Source: JAPXRI01 sp033813635 (GTDB lineage: Bacteria; Bacillota; Clostridia; Oscillospirales; QAMX01). Taken from it: a DNA stretch of 64,000 bases. The stretch lies in assembly GCA_033813635.1 (NCBI GenBank), contig JAPXRI010000003.1, forward strand, positions 1 through 64,000, given 5' to 3'. A program made the position numbers and the translations under genes. Within the stretch, counting starts at the first letter, position 1. Each line of letters starts with the position of its first letter. The notes beneath the pieces were generated by a model, which saw only the letters and a list, made by a program, of their open reading frames with translations, searched no databases and was not told the origin of the DNA. Below are positions 58,852-64,000 of this stretch, piece after piece.

Positions 58852-59940
58852 ATGATAAAGCTTGTCCAATTCGGCGACCTGCACCTGGATTCCGTCTTTG
58901 AGTCCTCATCGCCCGAAAAGGCGGCCGCCCGGCGGAAGGCCGCAAGGCAGCTGCTCTACGACGCGGTCGACTGGGCGGTGAAGGCGAAAGCCGATTTGAT
59001 TTTATGTACGGGCGACCTGTTTGATACGCCCTACCCTTATTTCGATACGATTCTCTCCGCAAAGGACGCGTTTTCCCGCGCCGGAATCCCCGTTTTTATT
59101 GCCCCGGGCAACCACGACCCCTACCGGAAGGACTCGCCCTATAACGGGACATGGGGAGAAAACGTCCATATTTTCACGCAGCCGCACCCGGAGGGCATGG
59201 TTCTGGAAAAGCTCGGAGTCAGGGTGACCGGAATCGCGAACACGGAGCAAAAGCAGGCCTCCCGCCCGCTCTGCGGTTACGCCGCAAAGGAGGACGGGCT
59301 TATAAACCTCCTCGTTATGCACGGCGAATCGGTGAGCAGCGAATCAAATTACGAAAACGTCCCGCCCGAGGATATTAAAAACTCGGGATTCGACTATATC
59401 GCCCTCGGGCATATCCATATCCACTCCGTCAGCATAATCGGAAAAACGACGCTTGTCCAGAACGGCAGCATGGAAGGGCGTGGCTACGACGAACCCGGCG
59501 AAAAAGGGCTGGTTTACGCCGAGATCGGCGAAAAAGGAGTCGAGGCAAAGCTTGTGCCCCTCGCCGGGAGCCGGTGCGTCCGGGGGAGCGTGGATATCGG
59601 GGGGCTTTCCGCGGAACAAATCATCGAAAAAATACGCGCCCTGTCGCCCTGGGAGCCCAGGCGGACAATTTTAAGGGTTGAGCTTACGGGCTTTGGCAGC
59701 GTCGGCCGCGACACCCTTATTTCGGGGCTCTCAGATTTTGAAAGCGTTAAGATTGTCGACAAGACCTCCGCTTCCGGAATAGAAGCCGCCGGCGTCGATA
59801 AAAACAGCCTGAAAGGGCTTTTCATTAAAAACATCGAGGATAAAATGGCCTCCGCCGGTGAGAGGGAGAGGGAAATACTCGGCAAAGCTTTGATTTACGG
59901 GCTCGCGGCGCTTGAAAACAGGGAACAGCCGCGGACATAG
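58852..59940 (+). CDS. SbcD/Mre11-like metallophosphoesterase (YhaO type)
   Basis: 362 aa. Two-metal phosphoesterase motifs appear in order: QFGDLHLDS (D-x-H), CTGDLFDTP (GD), APGNHDPY (GNHD), LVMHGE and ALGHIHIHS (GHxH). A C-terminal capping region follows. The layout matches Bacillus YhaO, the nuclease-like partner of YhaN. It starts behind GGGAGGC and precedes the SbcC-like gene by 24 bases. Probably processes DNA ends together with the next protein. Confidence 0.88.
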   Translation: MIKLVQFGDLHLDSVFESSSPEKAAARRKAARQLLYDAVDWAVKAKADLILCTGDLFDTPYPYFDTILSAKDAFSRAGIPVFIAPGNHDPYRKDSPYNGTWGENVHIFTQPHPEGMVLEKLGVRVTGIANTEQKQASRPLCGYAAKEDGLINLLVMHGESVSSESNYENVPPEDIKNSGFDYIALGHIHIHSVSIIGKTTLVQNGSMEGRGYDEPGEKGLVYAEIGEKGVEAKLVPLAGSRCVRGSVDIGGLSAEQIIEKIRALSPWEPRRTILRVELTGFGSVGRDTLISGLSDFESVKIVDKTSASGIEAAGVDKNSLKGLFIKNIEDKMASAGEREREILGKALIYGLAALENREQPRT

Positions 59941-59964
59941 AGAAGGGCTTGGGGAGGGATTTTT

Positions 59965-62217
59965 TTGAAATACGACAGGCTGTCCGGCACGTTCGGGGTA
60001 TTTGACGGGAGAGTGACGTTTCGGGACGGGCTCAACGTCATATGCGCCGGGAACGAGTCGGGAAAATCCACCGCCTGCGCGCTGATACGCGCGATTTTAT
60101 ACGGCATAAGCACTTCCGAGCGCGAGAAGAAGGGGGTTATCCCGGATAAAACGAAATATCTGCCCTGGAGCGGCAAGCCGATGTACGGAAGACTTGAGCT
60201 CACTTTTAACGGGAGACAGATTACGCTGACGAGGGAGACGACGCGGGGAGGCCCGATGCGCGGCTTTTCCGCCGTTTACTCCGATACGAACGAGCCGGTG
60301 GCGTTCTTAAGCGCCTCGGACGCCGGGGAAGCGCTGACCGGCGTCACCCAGGAGGTCTTTACCCGGAGCGCCTTCTGCTCCGCGGAGTCCCTCGCGGTCA
60401 CGGAAAACGGGGAGCTTGAGAGAAAAATAGAGGCGATCGCGGGCACCGGCGACGAGAGCGTCTCCGCCTCGGCTGCGGACGCGGTGCTCGGCAAATGGCT
60501 TAGAGAGAGAAAATTCAACAATACGGGCAAAATACCCGACACGGAGCGCGAGATCAGGGAGCTCTCCGCGCAGATCGGGGAAGTTGAAAAAATAAACGCG
60601 GAGATGTCCCGCGTTCAAAACGAAAAGGAAGCGTTTGAGGCCAGGCGCGGCGCGATATCCGAAAGGCTGCGCCGCGCGGATATCCTCGACGCGGCGAAAA
60701 AGCTTGAAAGGACCGCGGAGATCAAAAGGCAGCTTGACGAGGACACGGAGGCGGAAGCGGCGCTCGTCGCCTCCGAGAACCTGACCGGAAACCGCGCAGA
60801 CAGAGCGTACGCGGAGGAGGCGCTGAGGGTATTCAAAGCGGCCGACGTCCGGGGGATCGAGCTGGACAACGCGAAGGCAGATTATCTGAGGGCCCAGGCG
60901 AACGCGAAGGCGTATGCTCTGCCGCCCGAACTTAGCGTATTCGAGGGGCTCGAGCCGGATTTTGCGCTGGACGAGGCGAAAAAAGACTGCGACGAGAGCC
61001 GGAGACTGCTTTTATCGAGACCCAGATTCTGGATTTTCGGGCTGGCGCTGTTCTTTGCCGCCGGCGGCACCGGACTTTTATTTGTCGAACTCGCGGACAG
61101 GCTTATGCGCAATGTTTTCTCCGGCATGTGCTACTGCCTCTGCGCGGCCGCCGCGGTCTGGGCGGTGCTCGATATCCTCAAGGCCTCAAAGCGCAGAAAA
61201 CAGGGCGAGGCGATCTACAGGCGGTACGGCGCGGACTCGCCGGAGGGAATCATCACCTGCGCCGCGAAGTATTCGGGGTTCTTCAGCGAGTATAAGCTCA
61301 GAAACGACGTGCTCGCCGAAAAGAAAAAAGCGCTTGACTCGGCCGAGATCAGCCTCGCGCTGGCGAAAAAATCCGCAGACGAGTACGAGCGCGGGCTGGA
61401 GATCCCCGAGGGGGAGAACCCGATAAAGGCCGCCGAAAGACTGCTTGAGGCCCTCGCGGAGCGCGATAAGCTTCAAAAAAGAATAGTGCCCGCCAGGGCG
61501 GCGCTTTCCGCCTTTGAGGAGGCCTACGACCTCGAGGCGCTGAAAAAATCCGCCGCGGAGGCAGAGTCCCTCGGGGAGGGCGGCGTGTTTGACCCGGAGA
61601 CGGAAAAAACGGCGCTTTCCGGGGTTGAAAACGAAATACGTCAGAAAGAGATGGAATACGAGAGGCTTCGGGGACGGCTTTCCAGGTACGACGACCTTGC
61701 GGCGATGCGCGGAAGGCTTGAGGCGCTAAACGAGCAAAAGGATGCTATGACCGCGGAGTACCTCGCGATTTCTGCGGCGAGAGAGGCGCTTTCGCGGAGC
61801 TCGGAGGAGCTTTCCCGCAGACTGACCCCGGCCCTCGCTGGGAGGGCCGAGCAGATTTTTTCCCTGCTGACAGGGAAAAAATACGAGAAGCTTTCGCTGA
61901 CGAAGGACTTTGACGCCGAGGTGACGGCGTCCGGCGAGGTCGCCGCGAGGAAGCTTCTGTCCCTGAGCCGGGGCGCGTACGATCAGCTCTACCTCGCGGT
62001 GAGGATCGCGCTCTCCGAAGTGATCTACCAGGGAGAGCTCCCGCCCCTTGTGCTAGACGACGTGACTGCGAGCTTCGACGACGAGAGGATGCGGGAGACG
62101 CTGGAATTCCTCGCGGAGGAATCGGAAAAAAGACAGATAATCCTGTTTACATGCAGGGAAAGGGAGATCGCCGCGGGCGAAAAGCTCGGCGCGAATATTA
62201 TAACGAAGCTATACTAG
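59965..62217 (+). CDS. SbcC/Rad50-like ATPase with internal membrane segments (YhaN type)
   Basis: 750 aa. N-terminal ATPase half (Walker A CAGNESGKSTACAL), coiled-coil arms (about 180-300 and 430-600) and C-terminal half with signature LSLSRGAYDQLYLAVRIAL and Walker B LPPLVLDDVTASFDD. Between the arms, about residues 350-395, lie two clear membrane helices (FWIFGLALFFAAGGTGLLFV and a second, Cys/Ala-rich one), where Rad50 would have its zinc hook. The same feature is known in Bacillus YhaN. TTG start at 59965 behind GGGGAGGG. Forms a complex with the upstream phosphoesterase. Confidence 0.87.
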   Translation: MKYDRLSGTFGVFDGRVTFRDGLNVICAGNESGKSTACALIRAILYGISTSEREKKGVIPDKTKYLPWSGKPMYGRLELTFNGRQITLTRETTRGGPMRGFSAVYSDTNEPVAFLSASDAGEALTGVTQEVFTRSAFCSAESLAVTENGELERKIEAIAGTGDESVSASAADAVLGKWLRERKFNNTGKIPDTEREIRELSAQIGEVEKINAEMSRVQNEKEAFEARRGAISERLRRADILDAAKKLERTAEIKRQLDEDTEAEAALVASENLTGNRADRAYAEEALRVFKAADVRGIELDNAKADYLRAQANAKAYALPPELSVFEGLEPDFALDEAKKDCDESRRLLLSRPRFWIFGLALFFAAGGTGLLFVELADRLMRNVFSGMCYCLCAAAAVWAVLDILKASKRRKQGEAIYRRYGADSPEGIITCAAKYSGFFSEYKLRNDVLAEKKKALDSAEISLALAKKSADEYERGLEIPEGENPIKAAERLLEALAERDKLQKRIVPARAALSAFEEAYDLEALKKSAAEAESLGEGGVFDPETEKTALSGVENEIRQKEMEYERLRGRLSRYDDLAAMRGRLEALNEQKDAMTAEYLAISAAREALSRSSEELSRRLTPALAGRAEQIFSLLTGKKYEKLSLTKDFDAEVTASGEVAARKLLSLSRGAYDQLYLAVRIALSEVIYQGELPPLVLDDVTASFDDERMRETLEFLAEESEKRQIILFTCREREIAAGEKLGANIITKLY

Positions 62218-62239
62218 TTTTCTGGGAGAAATATCATTT

Positions 62240-64000
62240 ATGCCGGATATAACGAAAATCAGGAATTTTTCAATCATCGCGCATATCGACCACGGCAAGT
62301 CCACGCTCGCCGACAGGCTAATCGAGGCCTGCTCGGCGGTCGACGCCCGTGAAATGACCGATCAGATCCTCGACAATATGGATCTCGAGAGGGAGAGGGG
62401 AATCACGATAAAGGCCAGAGCCATTAACCTGCACTACAGGGCGAAGGACGGCGAGGTTTACGAATTGAATCTGATTGACACCCCGGGACATGTGGACTTC
62501 AACTACGAGGTCTCCCGCTCGCTCCGGGCCTGCGAGGGCGCTCTGCTTGTCGTCGACGCCGCGCAGGGTGTGGAGGCGCAGACCCTCGGGAACACGTATC
62601 TCGCGGCCGACGCCGGGCTCGAGATTGTACCGATCATCAACAAGATAGACCTTGCGGCGGCGGACCCGGAGAGGGTTAAAAATGAGATAGAGGATATCAT
62701 CGGCATTCCGGCGGAGGACGCGCCCTGCATCTCGGCAAAGCTCGGGGTCAATATAGAGAGCGTGCTCGACAAGATCGTGTCGGATATCCCCTGCCCGAAG
62801 GGCGGCGAAAACGCTCCGCTCAAGGCGCTGATCTTTGACAGCCAGTACGACAGCTACCGGGGCGTGCTCGTTTTCATGCGTGTGTTCGAAGGCAGGGTCA
62901 AGGCCGGTGACAAAATTAAAATGATGGCTACCGGGAAGGAATATGAGGTCGTCGAGGTCGGACATATGCTGCCGATCGGCTACCAGCGCTGCGACGAGCT
63001 GACGCCGGGGAGCGTCGGCTATCTTACCGCGAGCATTAAAAACGTGAGGGATACGGCCGTCGGCGACACGGTGACGCTGGCGGACAACCCGGCGGGGACC
63101 CCGCTCCCGGGCTACCGCAGCGTGCTTTCTATGGTGTATTCCGGCATTTACCCCAACGACGGCTCGAAATACCCGGACCTGCGCGACGCCCTTGAAAAGC
63201 TGAAGCTGAACGACGCCGCGCTGTCCTTTGAGCCGGAATCCTCGGTTGCCCTGGGATTCGGTTTCCGCTGCGGCTTTCTCGGGCTTTTGCACATGGAGAT
63301 TATCCAGGAGCGCATCGAGCGGGAGTACAACATCGACATCATCACGACGGCGCCGAGCGTCGTCTATAAGGTAAAACTGACCGACGGCTCCGAAAAGACC
63401 ATCGACAACCCGCAGAACTACCCGGACCCGGTCTATATCGACAAGGCCTACGAGCCGTTTGTCAAGGCGAGCATCATTACGCCGCCAGAATTCGTGGGCA
63501 ATATCATGGAGCTCTGCCAGGATCGGCGCGGGGTCCACAAAGGGATCGACTACCTCGATAAGGACCGGGTTGAGGTCCGCTACGAGCTCCCGCTCAACGA
63601 AATAATCTACGACTTCTTCGACGCCCTCAAGTCGAGAACAAAGGGCTACGCCTCCCTTGACTACGAGCTGACCGAATACCGAGAGGCAAACCTCGTCAAG
63701 CTCGACATCCTGCTGAACGGCGAAATGGTGGACGCGCTGTCGTTCATCGTACACGCAGAAAAGGCCTACCCCCGCGCCAGGGCTATCGTCGAAAAGCTCA
63801 GGGACAACATCCCGCGGGAGATGTTCGAAATCCCGGTCCAGGCGGCCATCGGCGGGAAGATCATCGCGCGGGAGACGGTCAAAGCGCTCAGGAAAGACGT
63901 GCTGGCCAAATGCTACGGCGGCGACATTACGAGAAAGAAAAAGCTGCTGGAAAAGCAAAAGGAAGGCAAGAAGAAAATGCGCAGCTTCGGCAGCGTGACG
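62240..64000 (+). CDS. lepA: elongation factor 4 (LepA), cut by the window end
   Basis: 587 codons are visible with no stop; the full protein is about 600 residues, so only the extreme C-terminus is missing. GTPase motifs are AHIDHGKSTLADRL (G1), RGITIKA (G2), DTPGHVDF (G3) and NKIDL (G4). The LepA-specific C-terminal part includes FRCGFLGLLHMEIIQERIERE and GGKIIARETVKALRKDVLAKCYGGDITRKKKLLEKQK, split across its two ends. It acts on the ribosome during stress and initiation. ATG at 62240, 22 bases after the SbcC-like gene, behind GGGAGAA. Confidence 0.97.
   Translation, partial: MPDITKIRNFSIIAHIDHGKSTLADRLIEACSAVDAREMTDQILDNMDLERERGITIKARAINLHYRAKDGEVYELNLIDTPGHVDFNYEVSRSLRACEGALLVVDAAQGVEAQTLGNTYLAADAGLEIVPIINKIDLAAADPERVKNEIEDIIGIPAEDAPCISAKLGVNIESVLDKIVSDIPCPKGGENAPLKALIFDSQYDSYRGVLVFMRVFEGRVKAGDKIKMMATGKEYEVVEVGHMLPIGYQRCDELTPGSVGYLTASIKNVRDTAVGDTVTLADNPAGTPLPGYRSVLSMVYSGIYPNDGSKYPDLRDALEKLKLNDAALSFEPESSVALGFGFRCGFLGLLHMEIIQERIEREYNIDIITTAPSVVYKVKLTDGSEKTIDNPQNYPDPVYIDKAYEPFVKASIITPPEFVGNIMELCQDRRGVHKGIDYLDKDRVEVRYELPLNEIIYDFFDALKSRTKGYASLDYELTEYREANLVKLDILLNGEMVDALSFIVHAEKAYPRARAIVEKLRDNIPREMFEIPVQAAIGGKIIARETVKALRKDVLAKCYGGDITRKKKLLEKQKEGKKKMRSFGSVT

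Noticed and set aside
62318..63958. Long open frame (546 codons) on the minus strand opposite lepA
   Set aside because: It exactly shadows a strongly conserved lepA. The translation is Arg/Val/Asp-rich without motifs, as expected from antisense of GC-rich codons.
1..64000. tRNA, rRNA, tmRNA, CRISPR arrays, toxin-antitoxin and phage modules
   Set aside because: Intergenic spacers were read on both strands; no T-arm/acceptor pairs, rRNA stretches, repeat-spacer arrays, recombinases or phage genes were found. A covariance-model scan could not be run.

Overview
The window looks like a piece of the chromosome of a spore-forming, low-oxygen Firmicute (class Clostridia, probably an uncultured Oscillospirales-type gut or sludge organism). 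The reasons are spoVAC-spoVAD-spoVAE, a spoIIIJ/jag-type yidC-jag pair, remB, a glycyl-radical-enzyme activase, sigma-A type promoters (TTGACA-17-TATAAT, very often with an extended -10 reading TGGTATAAT), and GC-rich coding sequence with AT-rich spacers. No rRNA, tRNA, CRISPR array or intact mobile element was seen.

The centre (about 23.2-38.8 kb) is the replication-origin block. Reading left from dnaA on the minus strand are a lipid kinase, two sugar-hydrolase-like genes, then rpmH, rnpA, yidD, yidC and jag. Reading right on the plus strand are dnaA, dnaN, a yaaA-type S4 gene, recF, remB, gyrB and gyrA. Most genes to the left lie on the minus strand and most to the right on the plus strand, as expected for bidirectional replication from about 29.5-31.3 kb. 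DnaA-box-like sequences lie between dnaA and dnaN. The only box I found that matches the consensus perfectly lies downstream of gyrA.

Left arm (0-23 kb): an AT-rich edge with a strong promoter and a small unknown gene; a minus operon for tRNA thiolation and NAD repair (cysteine desulfurase, thiI, cinA); rsmA and pckG; pepT, a hydrolase, a Gfo/Idh/MocA dehydrogenase and a type II pantothenate kinase; an amidase-domain gene without a normal start codon; a 3D/G5 cell-wall protein; rplM-rpsI; an MFS transporter; dnaX-recR; the SRP RNA gene; a LUD-domain gene; spoVACDE; a second dehydrogenase; and the glycyl-radical activase.

Right arm (38.8-64 kb): rnhA; a second desulfurase paired with mnmA; a shortened sigma-70-like gene overlapping a 79-residue unknown; RNase P RNA (rnpB); a DUF1292 gene; a spacer with a candidate structured RNA; an aldo/keto reductase; a three-gene ABC-2 transporter; a pyridoxal/pyridoxamine kinase; dacA; a membrane protein; mfd and a parvulin-like lipoprotein; a CBS protein; pgeF; an orphan peptide-binding lipoprotein; an SbcD/SbcC-like pair whose ATPase carries membrane segments; and lepA, cut by the window end.

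Most of the content is housekeeping. The points most worth a second look are the split DnaA-box layout, the insertion of sugar-hydrolase genes between rpmH and dnaA, two genes whose conserved N-termini precede any normal start codon, the duplicated desulfurase/tRNA-thiolase pairing, the truncated sigma gene with its overlapping partner, the unassigned structured spacer at 43.4 kb, and palindromic back-to-back extended -10 promoters.
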